Assembly: GCA_964515395.1 (NCBI GenBank)
Contig: CAZERC010000003.1
Span: 52,285 to 116,284 of the forward strand
DNA length: 64,000 nucleotides
Source: UBA1876 sp964515395
GTDB lineage: Bacteria; Synergistota; Synergistia; Synergistales; Thermovirgaceae
Direction: 5' to 3'
The notes beneath the pieces are model-generated. The model saw only the letters and a program-made list of their open reading frames with translations. It searched no databases and was not told where the DNA came from. The position numbers and the translations under genes are program-made. Below are positions 1 through 7,615 of the stretch, in pieces. Within the stretch, counting starts at the first letter, position 1; every line of letters begins with the position of its first letter.

Positions 1-253
1 CGGCCTCCCTGACCTGGAGAGCGCGAACTTCTTCTCCGTTGATCGTTATCGAGTCCGGCCCCGATTCCACTGTGCCCGAAAAGCGCCTGTGGATCGAATC
101 ATATTTGAAGAGGTAAGCCCTTTGCTCGGGGGTGATAACGTCGTTGGTGGCGACGATCTCCAGAAGGTTCCCGGAATCCTGCTCATGGAAAGCCCGAAGA
201 ACGAGTCTGCCAATCCTTCCGAAACCATTGATGGCTACACGTGTTTTTTTCAT
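1..253 (-). CDS. gap: Glyceraldehyde-3-phosphate dehydrogenase, N-terminal part
   Basis: This is the NAD-dependent glycolytic enzyme that oxidises and phosphorylates glyceraldehyde-3-phosphate in the cytoplasm. Only the first 84 codons are present; the gene runs off the left edge. The Rossmann opening is clear: N9-G-F-G-R-I-G-R16 forms the NAD pyrophosphate loop, A-T-N-D follows at 35-38 and Y-D-S-I-H-R at 51-56, all standard for the family. The ATG has a GGAGG Shine-Dalgarno (SD) 9 nt upstream. It follows the debranching-enzyme gene after 133 nt, in which I see no convincing promoter or terminator. Catalytic Cys and C-terminal domain lie outside the window, so NAD versus NADP preference cannot be judged. 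Confidence 0.95.
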   Translation of the reverse strand, partial: MKKTRVAINGFGRIGRLVLRAFHEQDSGNLLEIVATNDVITPEQRAYLFKYDSIHRRFSGTVESGPDSITINGEEVRALQVREA

Positions 254-386
254 ATCCTTTTTCCTCCTCGACAGTGTTGAGATTTTTCAAGATCGTGGCT
301 CCAGGGTCCTTGAGCGGCCCGTCGCAGAAAAAAACCGCTCGCGAAAAAAGATTCGTGAACCGAAGCTCCTTCTCTCCTCCGGTCTG

Positions 387-2363
387 TCAGATGCTTCTTT
401 CCTTCTGAAGGTCTTCATCGATGACCCTGAGAATCTCTCCGACACTAATGGCTGAAAGGGCGTCCCCATGGGCGCGATAGGGCATGCTCCCATCAAAGTT
501 CTGCGCGATTCCTCCGAGGCATCCGTGACGAAGATGGGCCTTGAATGGGCGGATAAAACACCACGCAAGATCCTGCCTGTCAGGATTGAATTTGATGAAG
601 GCCGTGATGAACTGTCCCAGAAGCCACGGCCATGCCATGCCCCGGAACCGGGCCTTTTCCCTTTGATCGAGCCGGCCTTCGCACCTGCCCTTGTACTTGT
701 CATGATGAGGATCGAGAGTTCTGAGTCCGTATGTCGTGTAGAGCTCTCTCCAGCATGTTTCCGTTATGGAACGGCCGCGCTCGGGATCAAGAGGAGACGC
801 CGGGAGCGAAACCGCCAGGATCTGGTTGCACCGTATCGCGTCGTCATAGTGATCTCCGTCGACCCAGTCCTTGAGATAGCCCTTTTCAGACCAGAACGTC
901 TCCTGGAATGAGATTCTGACCTTTTCGGCAAGTTCGCCGAAGGATTTTTGGCTTTGTCCGTCCTCAAGAAGTTCGGCAAAATGTTCCATTTTCCGAAGGA
1001 CGTAATACCAGAGGGCGTTGATTTCGACGAGTTTGCCTTTCCGCTTCACCACGGGTTTCCCGTTGATGTCGCCATTCATCCAGTGCCTTTCAGGATTGTC
1101 GGAAGAAAGCAACAGCAAGCCGTCGTCGTCGCAGGAAAGGTCAAGCTCGGGAATCGGCTCCATGTAGCGGTTCACGAGCCTTTTGAGATCTTGCCAGCGG
1201 GACTTTATGGCTTCCATGCTCTCCATGGTGTCGGTGAACTTGTCCATGGCGTAGACAAACCAGAGCCCGCTGTCTGCAGCTGTTGTTACATATTTCCCTG
1301 TGGCCGGATCGATTTCCGTTGGCATGATGTCACCGTTGTTCTTCGCCTTTTCCATCCAGTTTTCGAGAATGGCAAGGGCCGTATCAAACTTCCCGGAAGC
1401 CCTGGAGAGGCCCGGCAGGGCTATAAAGGTATCTCGGGCGACTTCTTTTACGGAAGGGTAACCTGTCAAAATGGCAGCTTTGTTTTCGGCATCTTCAATA
1501 AAACAGTGCATTGCCGCCTGTAGAAGTTCTGAAGAAAATGCCGCCTTGTCGACGATGTGGGAATCCCGGGTCTTGTTGCGTATCCATTGGATGGTTTCCC
1601 TCTCCATCCGCTCGAGGGTCGCAGGTTCAGTAGCAGCGGGTTCCGCTCCGGCGACGACATAGACTACATCGCCTTCGGCCATTTCGAAGGCCAGTGAACC
1701 AGGTGACCAGAGATCTTCCAGTCTGTCCGGTTCTTCTGCGCATTCGTCAAGGGCGTAGAAAATGTTTTCGAACCAGAGGGGTTTGTATTGCCAATCGCCC
1801 CGGGTTCCATGAATGTGGCTGTGAAATCCGTTGCCACTTATTGTCAAGGTGTTTTCCGAAACTTCCGCCTTGAATGCTTCTTTCGACGTGGCCTTTCTGT
1901 TGATTGAAGAAACAGGGCGGTGTGCGCACAAAGGTCGGAGCTCGATCTGCACCGTTTCAGGGCTTGACAGAAGCTCGTACTTTATTACCGTACTCTGGGA
2001 ATCCCTGGGCATGAAAATCGTCTTTTTCAGCAGGGTGCTGTGTATGACAAACAGCGTGCTTGGAAGGGGATTGGCCTCATATTCCTGAATATACCGGTAT
2101 CCGTCAGGATACACCACATCTTTATATCGATTGGTCGAGAGCTGGTATTTCTTTCTGTCGGTAAAAAGCGTTTCCTCGACCTTGCTTATCAGGACCGTTG
2201 GGAGCGCCGACCGGTCTTTTTTGACCACCAGAAGCCCATGTTCCCTTCGCGTGTTGGCTCCGACAACGGTTGAGAAACCGTAACCTCCCTGTCCGTTCGA
2301 AACCAGAAACTCCCGGCCGGCACCTTTTTCAAAGGTGTTTACATCCGCTTTGCCGAGGTACAT
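387..2363 (-). CDS. Glycogen debranching enzyme (amylo-alpha-1,6-glucosidase family)
   Basis: Predicted cytoplasmic glycoside hydrolase that removes alpha-1,6 branches from glycogen-like polymers. The 658-aa product has the two-domain layout of the archaeal/bacterial GDE family. An N-terminal beta-rich domain (about 1-270, opening with G-R-E-F-L-V-S-N-G-Q-G-G-Y-G) precedes an (alpha/alpha)6 barrel holding I-A-L-P-G-L and M-P-T-E-I-D-P. I chose the ATG at 2363 because AAGGGGG lies 9 nt upstream; an in-frame ATG at 2372 abuts that SD and overlaps the whiA stop. It is the last gene of the whiA run and precedes gap, which suggests a link between glycogen storage and glycolysis. No glycogen synthase gene is in view. 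Confidence 0.88.
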   Translation of the reverse strand: MYLGKADVNTFEKGAGREFLVSNGQGGYGFSTVVGANTRREHGLLVVKKDRSALPTVLISKVEETLFTDRKKYQLSTNRYKDVVYPDGYRYIQEYEANPLPSTLFVIHSTLLKKTIFMPRDSQSTVIKYELLSSPETVQIELRPLCAHRPVSSINRKATSKEAFKAEVSENTLTISGNGFHSHIHGTRGDWQYKPLWFENIFYALDECAEEPDRLEDLWSPGSLAFEMAEGDVVYVVAGAEPAATEPATLERMERETIQWIRNKTRDSHIVDKAAFSSELLQAAMHCFIEDAENKAAILTGYPSVKEVARDTFIALPGLSRASGKFDTALAILENWMEKAKNNGDIMPTEIDPATGKYVTTAADSGLWFVYAMDKFTDTMESMEAIKSRWQDLKRLVNRYMEPIPELDLSCDDDGLLLLSSDNPERHWMNGDINGKPVVKRKGKLVEINALWYYVLRKMEHFAELLEDGQSQKSFGELAEKVRISFQETFWSEKGYLKDWVDGDHYDDAIRCNQILAVSLPASPLDPERGRSITETCWRELYTTYGLRTLDPHHDKYKGRCEGRLDQREKARFRGMAWPWLLGQFITAFIKFNPDRQDLAWCFIRPFKAHLRHGCLGGIAQNFDGSMPYRAHGDALSAISVGEILRVIDEDLQKERSI

Positions 2364-2368
2364 CGCAA

Positions 2369-3274
2369 TCATCCCCCTTCGCCTGGATACGACTCTTCAG
2401 CAATGTGTTTCATTTTCCTCCATCTATATTCTATCGTACTTTTGCTCACTGGTTTTTGCAAAAGCTCCCCCAATTCTTTCATAGTGGCCGTCGGGTTCTC
2501 GATTCTCGCTTTTGCAAGATCGCGGTACTCTGCTGGCATCTTTTCAAGTCTGCCTGTTTCGGCAAGCCGAAGAGCTATCATCTCCTGCTTCCGGGCGGCT
2601 TCAAGGGTTTTCCTGATGTTGGCGGCATCGCAGTTGACGAGTCGATTTGCCCTGTCCCGTACAGATCTCAGAAGGGCCTTTTCCTCCAGTTCAAGTGATG
2701 TCCTGAAAAGGTGCATCCCTGTCAGGACATTCACGATACTGCCCTGATCCCTGATGGTCAATTCCTTGAGACCGTTCCTTTGCCTTGTGCGGACCTGGAT
2801 ATTCTGTCGCTTGAGAATTGTGGCAGCCCGGTCAAGGGCTCCCCTTTCGTGTTCTTTGGTAATCCTGAAGACAAGATAATAGCCACTACGCGGGAGGTAG
2901 AGGGATGCGCAGGAACCGAAAAACCCACGAAGCCAGGCCCATCCCTTTGGACCCGACGTGCATGTTGCGGCTCTATCAATCATGGCCGTGTACAGATTGG
3001 CCGATAAACAGAGAAGGATTTTGCCGTGATAGCTTTTGGGGATAAGAAGTGTCTGCGAGAAGGAAGCTTTCGATGCCCAACCGGAGTTGTCCCATATCTT
3101 CCGGAGCCGTTTGAAGACGTGAAGCCTGCCGTTCGAGCACAGCACATCTTTCCCCCGGAACTTTCCGGGCATGCCGGAGATGATTCCGGAAACCTCTTCG
3201 GACTGGTGTCCCAGCCCGAAAGCAGGCTCTCCCTCGGTCCACTCATCCCAGAGCAGGCTTTCCAGGCGTTTCAT
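2369..3274 (-). CDS. whiA: DNA-binding protein WhiA
   Basis: WhiA combines a LAGLIDADG-endonuclease-like fold with a C-terminal helix-turn-helix; in other bacteria it binds DNA and influences division and chromosome segregation. This 301-aa protein is near usual length. The N-terminal half is divergent. The central family motif is recognisable as N-C-D-A-A-N-I-R-K-T-L, and the C-terminal HTH reads L-G-E-L-L-Q-K-P-V-S-K-S-T-I. The start is the ATG that overlaps the yvcK TAA by one base (TAATG). The rapZ-yvcK-whiA order is conserved across many Gram-positive and related phyla, and this context raises confidence. The catalytic acidic residues of homing endonucleases are not visible, as is normal for WhiA. 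Confidence 0.9.
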   Translation of the reverse strand: MKRLESLLWDEWTEGEPAFGLGHQSEEVSGIISGMPGKFRGKDVLCSNGRLHVFKRLRKIWDNSGWASKASFSQTLLIPKSYHGKILLCLSANLYTAMIDRAATCTSGPKGWAWLRGFFGSCASLYLPRSGYYLVFRITKEHERGALDRAATILKRQNIQVRTRQRNGLKELTIRDQGSIVNVLTGMHLFRTSLELEEKALLRSVRDRANRLVNCDAANIRKTLEAARKQEMIALRLAETGRLEKMPAEYRDLAKARIENPTATMKELGELLQKPVSKSTIEYRWRKMKHIAEESYPGEGG

Positions 3275-4410
3275 TACCGGTTTTCCCTGACCTCCCTGAC
3301 GATTTTCACGATCGTTTCCGCAAGTTTTTGCGTATGATGCCGAAGAGTTCCGGATTCCGTGACATGTATGAAATTCCCTGTCAAGATTTTGCATCCGGCT
3401 TTTTCAAGGGCGTCTGCTTGCCTTTCGTCAAGTATGAGGGCATCGGCTCCGCTTGCCTTGTAGGCTTCAAGATATTGATCGGGAATCCGTCCCGTGTTTG
3501 CGATTACGTAATCCGGATAGCAGCCGAGACTTTGTCGTATCCATTCTACATGGTCCAGAATGTTCATGTCTGGTGTCTCGCCGGGTTGGGTCATCAGGTT
3601 CACGATATATACTTTCGGAGCAGATATGGTTGAAAGGCTTTCCGCCACGTCCTTGATGAGGAGATTGGGCAGGATGCTGGTAAAGAGGCTTCCAGGTCCA
3701 AGGATAATGGCATCGGCCGTACGAAAGGCCGCAAGGACGTCAGGAACGGGTCTCGCATCGCGAGGTTCTATCCACACCGACTGGATGTCCGCCCCTCTTC
3801 CGGTGATTTCCAGTTCGCCCCTGAGAATTTCACCTTTTCCCGTTTTACCTGCAATGGTGACGGCTTCCGTAGTGACGGGCAGAACGCGCCCGCGAATGGC
3901 GAGAAGATGATTCAACTCCTCGACGGCAAGGTGAAAATCACCGGTCAGCTCTGTTGTGGCGAGGAGAATGAGATTCCCCAGATTGTGTCCAGCAAGTTCT
4001 CCCCTGTCAAAGCGGAAATTGAGGATGCTGTTGAGGGAACTGTCGTGTTCCGCCAGTGAAACCAGGCAGTTTCTTATGTCTCCGGGAGGGAGGACGCCCC
4101 ATTCATTCTTCAGTCGTCCGGAGCTTCCACCTTCATCGGTCACCGTAACGACAGCGGTGATGTTCTGCGTGTAGGCTTTCAGGCCGGCGAGCAACGTGGA
4201 AAGGCCGGTCCCGCCGCCGATTGCAACGATTTCCGGTCCTTGTGTCAGGCGATGCCTGACGGCCTTGGTCATGACGTTCTGGGTCCTGGAATCGGATTTT
4301 TGTTTTCCTGACGGTTTTTCCTCGCGTTCCTCTCTCAGGACAAGGGAGATGAGAAACACCACCGCTCCACCGGAAAGCAGACCGAGGGTAAAGGCAGACC
4401 ACCAGCTCAT
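3274..4410 (-). CDS. yvcK: YvcK/CofD-like protein with N-terminal membrane anchor
   Basis: YvcK proteins have a CofD-like fold, bind UDP-sugars, and are needed for growth on gluconeogenic carbon and for normal peptidoglycan synthesis. The core motif G65-G-G-T-G-L-S71 and the following V-T-D-E-G-G-S-S-G-R loop are intact, and the product is 378 aa. An N-terminal hydrophobic helix (about 3-25) followed by a charged linker (26-56) precedes the core; classical YvcK begins almost directly at the glycine loop. The ATG at 4410 overlaps the rapZ stop (ATGA), which supports the long form. An ATG at 4419 is also in frame, and an internal ATG at 4272 would give the usual short form. Confidence 0.9.
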   Translation of the reverse strand: MSWWSAFTLGLLSGGAVVFLISLVLREEREEKPSGKQKSDSRTQNVMTKAVRHRLTQGPEIVAIGGGTGLSTLLAGLKAYTQNITAVVTVTDEGGSSGRLKNEWGVLPPGDIRNCLVSLAEHDSSLNSILNFRFDRGELAGHNLGNLILLATTELTGDFHLAVEELNHLLAIRGRVLPVTTEAVTIAGKTGKGEILRGELEITGRGADIQSVWIEPRDARPVPDVLAAFRTADAIILGPGSLFTSILPNLLIKDVAESLSTISAPKVYIVNLMTQPGETPDMNILDHVEWIRQSLGCYPDYVIANTGRIPDQYLEAYKASGADALILDERQADALEKAGCKILTGNFIHVTESGTLRHHTQKLAETIVKIVREVRENR

Positions 4411-5327
4411 GAAGACCATACCTGTTCCTTGTCGACATCCCTGTGGCGGATCATGCACATTCCCGCGGTAAAATCCCGGGCAAGTTTTTCGGTCAGCGCC
4501 ACAGAACGGTGTCGTCCCCCTGTGCATCCGATGGCTATCTGCATCTGATGCTTGGCCGTGTTCGCATAAAGGGGAAAGACGAATTCCAGCAGGTTCATCA
4601 CTTTAAACAAAAACTCCCCCGTTTCCGTAAAGGAGTCCATGAAATCCTGGACCTTTTCCGATTTCCCCGAAAGTGGTCTCAGTTCAGGCACATAGTAGGG
4701 ATTTGGCAGGAAGCGGACATCGAACACATAGTCTCCGTCCGGCGGGATTCCGTATTTGAAGCCGAAGGAAGTAAAAAGGACCATGGGAGTGCCTGGAGAA
4801 ACATCGAGTTCTTCTCCGAGCTTTCCCCTCAGCTGGGCAAGATCCATGTCGGTGGTATCGATGATGCAGTCCGCCCATTCAAGTACGGGCGACATTTCCA
4901 CCCGTTCCATGCCGATGGCTTCAAGGATTGACGCATCAGAAGCCAGTGGATGACGGCGCCTGGTCTTTTCAAACCTCTGCAGGAGGATGCTGTCGGAGGC
5001 ATCGAGGAAAAGAACCGTCACTGCAATGCTCTTTTTCCTGAGGAGATCGATGACGGAAAACAGGTCTCTCAGCAGGCGGTTGCCTCGCACATCCACTACA
5101 GCCGCCACACCGCTTTGTACTGCTCCCTCATGTCGGGAAAGCACGGAAAGCAATTGCGGCAGCAAAGCCGGTGGGATGTTGTCAATAGCGTACATTCCCC
5201 TGTCTTCCAGCATGTGCAGTGCCGTGGATTTTCCCCCGCCGGACATCCCGGTGATAATAATGCACCGTTGAACTTTTTGTCCTGTCGTCAGGGGGTTCAT
5301 CCCGTTTTCAGGAGTGATGTCCACCAC
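4407..5327 (-). CDS. rapZ: RNase adapter / nucleotide-binding protein RapZ
   Basis: RapZ (YvcJ) is a P-loop protein; in enterobacteria it guides decay of the GlmZ small RNA and so controls glucosamine-6-P synthesis, while in Firmicutes it sits beside yvcK-whiA as here. The product is about 306 aa. Walker A is G27-M-S-G-G-G-K-S34, and the C-terminal domain carries G-C-T-G-G-R-H-R-S-V, the family's hallmark. I chose a GTG start because AAAGGAGG lies 5 nt before the GTG at 5327 and 8 nt before the next GTG at 5324. An upstream ATG at 5363 would overlap the preceding gene by 56 nt without an SD. It overlaps the mog-like gene by about 20 nt. Confidence 0.93.
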   Translation of the reverse strand: MVDITPENGMNPLTTGQKVQRCIIITGMSGGGKSTALHMLEDRGMYAIDNIPPALLPQLLSVLSRHEGAVQSGVAAVVDVRGNRLLRDLFSVIDLLRKKSIAVTVLFLDASDSILLQRFEKTRRRHPLASDASILEAIGMERVEMSPVLEWADCIIDTTDMDLAQLRGKLGEELDVSPGTPMVLFTSFGFKYGIPPDGDYVFDVRFLPNPYYVPELRPLSGKSEKVQDFMDSFTETGEFLFKVMNLLEFVFPLYANTAKHQMQIAIGCTGGRHRSVALTEKLARDFTAGMCMIRHRDVDKEQVWSS

Positions 5328-6144
5328 ACTCTCCTCCTTTGCCGGAAGCGATTTCAACGGCATGTCGAAGAACCGGGCTTACGGCTTCGAAGCACTGCAT
5401 CGCGCCCCGCCTGCTCCCGGGAAGAGCCAGGACAAGTGTTCGTCCGATTACTTTCGCCGTCCCCCGAGAAAGGATGGATCGCAGGGTGAAAGAGGATGTC
5501 TTCCAGCGCATGTATTCCCCGAGTCCGGGGACATCTTTGCCGGGAAGGATTGCCAGGGCCTCAGGGGTAACATCCCTGGCGGCAAGACCGGTTCCCCCGG
5601 TGATCAGAACCAGATCGAGCGCATTGTCACCGGTGGTCCATACCTTCAGAGCGGACAGGATGTCCTCCTTGACGTCAGGCACTATCGTACGTTCGGAGAA
5701 AATGCCCCCGATGCTTTCGACGGCCTTGGCCAGGGCGGGTCCCGAAGTATCTTCCCTTTCTCCCCGGCTGCCCTTGTCACTGACGGTCATGATGCCGGTG
5801 TATATGGGAGGCCAGAATTCGACCGTTTCGGAAACCGTGACAAAGCCCTGTCTGAGGACCTCGCAGGAAATTCCGCCATCTTCGCCGGACTTACAATCAA
5901 GAAGGACCCCGTCGGTGGAAAAATGAAGAAATCCACGTTTGCCAAGGGGGAAAAGATGGCTGCTGAGGCAGATGGTAAAGGACCTGTCGGCACAATGGTC
6001 TTGTGATCCGGGTGAAACAGGAAGGATTCGGCAATGATGGCCGTTGACGCAGGATCGTCCCCTGGAATCGGTGTGAAAAAAGGCAATCGGCATTTTGCCG
6101 ATTTCGGCCCCGTTTTCAGAAAACCCGAGCACCCTCGGCTTCAT
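5308..6144 (-). CDS. MOSC-like/MogA fusion, molybdenum cofactor biosynthesis
   Basis: The C-terminal half (about 115-278) is a complete MogA/MoaB domain, which binds and adenylates molybdopterin. It opens with I-M-T-V-S-D-K-G-S-R-G-E-R-E-D, carries T-G-G-T-G-L-A-A-R-D-V-T-P-E-A, and ends in the L-P-G-S-R-R-G-A substrate loop. The first about 110 residues are shorter than a normal MOSC domain but end in a segment that aligns with the MOSC tail seen in known MOSC-MogA fusions (G-G-I-S-C-E-V-L-R-Q-G-F). I call this a degenerate MOSC domain, an inference. The ATG has GGAGGG 6 nt upstream and overlaps the moaC stop (ATGA). Its position after moaC supports a Moco role. Confidence 0.85.
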   Translation of the reverse strand: MKPRVLGFSENGAEIGKMPIAFFHTDSRGRSCVNGHHCRILPVSPGSQDHCADRSFTICLSSHLFPLGKRGFLHFSTDGVLLDCKSGEDGGISCEVLRQGFVTVSETVEFWPPIYTGIMTVSDKGSRGEREDTSGPALAKAVESIGGIFSERTIVPDVKEDILSALKVWTTGDNALDLVLITGGTGLAARDVTPEALAILPGKDVPGLGEYMRWKTSSFTLRSILSRGTAKVIGRTLVLALPGSRRGAMQCFEAVSPVLRHAVEIASGKGGECGGHHS

Positions 6145-6626
6145 TTGCCACCCTCCGCTCGGTAGATACCGGATTTACCGCCACTTTTCTCCAGAAGGCG
6201 GATGTTTCCTATGCTCATTCCCTTGTCGATGCCCTTGCACATGTCATACACCGTCAATGCCGCAACGGAGACCCCTGTCAGGGCTTCCATTTCGACACCG
6301 GTCACCTCACGGGCTGACACGTGACAGGTAATCCGGATTCTTTGGGTTTCTTTTTCAAGACGACAGGTGACCGATACGCTGTCGAGGCGGATGGTATGGC
6401 ACAAGGGAATCAATGCCGCAGTCTGCTTGCAGGCCATGATCCCGGCCGTTTCCGCTATGGAGAGGACGTTTCCTTTCGGTGTCGTCCCTTCAGCCAGTGC
6501 TTTGAACACGGAGACAGGGAGATCAACGGTCCCCTCGGCAAGGGCTTCTCTTGATGTCGTGTGCTTGTTCCCCACATCCACCATTCTTGGTCGACCGTCT
6601 TTGTCAAGGTGTGTGAAATCCGCCAT
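6141..6626 (-). CDS. moaC: Cyclic pyranopterin monophosphate synthase MoaC
   Basis: MoaC converts the MoaA product, 3',8-cyclo-GTP, into cyclic pyranopterin monophosphate in molybdopterin synthesis. The 161-aa protein is of normal size and full length. It has the family sequences M-V-D-V-G-N-K near the N-terminus, G-N-V-L-S-I-A-E-T-A-G-I-M-A, L-I-P-L-C-H-T-I, and G-V-E-M-E-A-L-T-G-V-S-V-A-A-L-T with the catalytic M-C-K-G region after it. I chose the ATG at 6626 because GGAGG is 9 nt upstream; the in-frame ATG at 6635 touches that SD. It follows moaA directly and overlaps the MogA-fusion gene by 4 nt, so the two are translationally linked. Confidence 0.97.
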   Translation of the reverse strand: MADFTHLDKDGRPRMVDVGNKHTTSREALAEGTVDLPVSVFKALAEGTTPKGNVLSIAETAGIMACKQTAALIPLCHTIRLDSVSVTCRLEKETQRIRITCHVSAREVTGVEMEALTGVSVAALTVYDMCKGIDKGMSIGNIRLLEKSGGKSGIYRAEGGK

Positions 6627-6631
6627 GGGCG

Positions 6632-7615
6632 TCATCCTCCGATCTGCGACATGTGGCGCTCTGAATTCTCCAGTACAGTCCAGCTTTTCGGTTTCAGGAA
6701 AGCCGCCTCGCGGATTGTCCTCTGGAGAGCTTCGATGTCTCTTGAACGAATGAGTGGCAGCAGATCCGTTCCCTGGTTGGCGAAAAGACAGGCTCGCATC
6801 TCTCCCGTCGCCGTTATTCGCAACCTGTTGCATTTTTCGCAAAAGTGGTGGCTGACTGCAGCAATGACACCGATACGTTGTCCGGTGACCCTGTTCTGGT
6901 AATACGTGGCAGGACCGTCATGGTTGTGCGCGGAATCCGGGGGAAGCGCGCGCCAGGTTTCAGTCCCACCCGGGAGTTTCTGGAAGATGTCGTCAGCCTG
7001 AATGAAACGGTTTTCAGCCCAAACGTCATTGTCGAGAGGCATGAACTCTATGAAACGGATCACGGCGCGATGTTCGCCGGCAAAGCGTATAAGGGATTCT
7101 ATTTCATCGTCGTTGAAACCGTTAATAAGAACGGTGTTGATTTTCAGCGGTATCACCGTCGTCTCGGCAAAAACCCTGATTCCTTTGATCACGTCGTCAT
7201 AGGCGTCAGTCCTTGTGATGAAACGAAACTTCTCAGGATCCAGAGTGTCAAGACTGACGTTGATTCCCGAAATGCCGGTGTCCTTGAGAGCCCGGGAATA
7301 TTGTGAAAGCATGGAACCGTTTGTCGTTGCGGCGATGCGCAAATCAGGATGGTTTTCCTTTATTTGTCTCAAGAAGTCGACAAAGCCCTTTCTGACGAAG
7401 GGTTCTCCACCGGTAAAGCGGACCTTCTTGATGCCCATGGGCATCAGTGAGGATGCAAGAAAATCGATATCCTCGAAAGTCATGATCTTTTCGTGAGGTA
7501 TCCACTGTACGCCTTCCGGAGGCATGCAATATCTGCAGCGTAAATTGCACCGGTCTGTTACGGAAATGCGAAGGTAACTCAGTACACGGCCATATTTGTC
7601 CATCAGTTTGTCCAT
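6632..7615 (-). CDS. moaA: GTP 3',8-cyclase MoaA (radical SAM)
   Basis: MoaA is the radical-SAM enzyme that cyclises GTP in the first step of molybdopterin synthesis. The N-terminal cluster ligands C23-x3-C27-x2-C30 are present, followed by F-T-G-G-E-P-F-V-R-K. The C-terminal substrate-binding cluster is the expected C-x2-C-x13-C (C-E-K-C-N-R-L-R). MoaA normally ends in a G-G tail that stimulates catalysis, and this one ends in I-G-G. The 327-aa length is typical. The ATG at 7615 has GGGAGG about 6 nt upstream and overlaps the end of the moeA-PBP gene by 13 nt. Confidence 0.97.
   Translation of the reverse strand: MDKLMDKYGRVLSYLRISVTDRCNLRCRYCMPPEGVQWIPHEKIMTFEDIDFLASSLMPMGIKKVRFTGGEPFVRKGFVDFLRQIKENHPDLRIAATTNGSMLSQYSRALKDTGISGINVSLDTLDPEKFRFITRTDAYDDVIKGIRVFAETTVIPLKINTVLINGFNDDEIESLIRFAGEHRAVIRFIEFMPLDNDVWAENRFIQADDIFQKLPGGTETWRALPPDSAHNHDGPATYYQNRVTGQRIGVIAAVSHHFCEKCNRLRITATGEMRACLFANQGTDLLPLIRSRDIEALQRTIREAAFLKPKSWTVLENSERHMSQIGG

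Noticed and set aside
254..386. Terminator between the debranching enzyme and gap
   Set aside because: GAGCGG/CCGCTC has a 17-nt loop and no following T-run; another 4-bp stem before TTTTTT is too weak.
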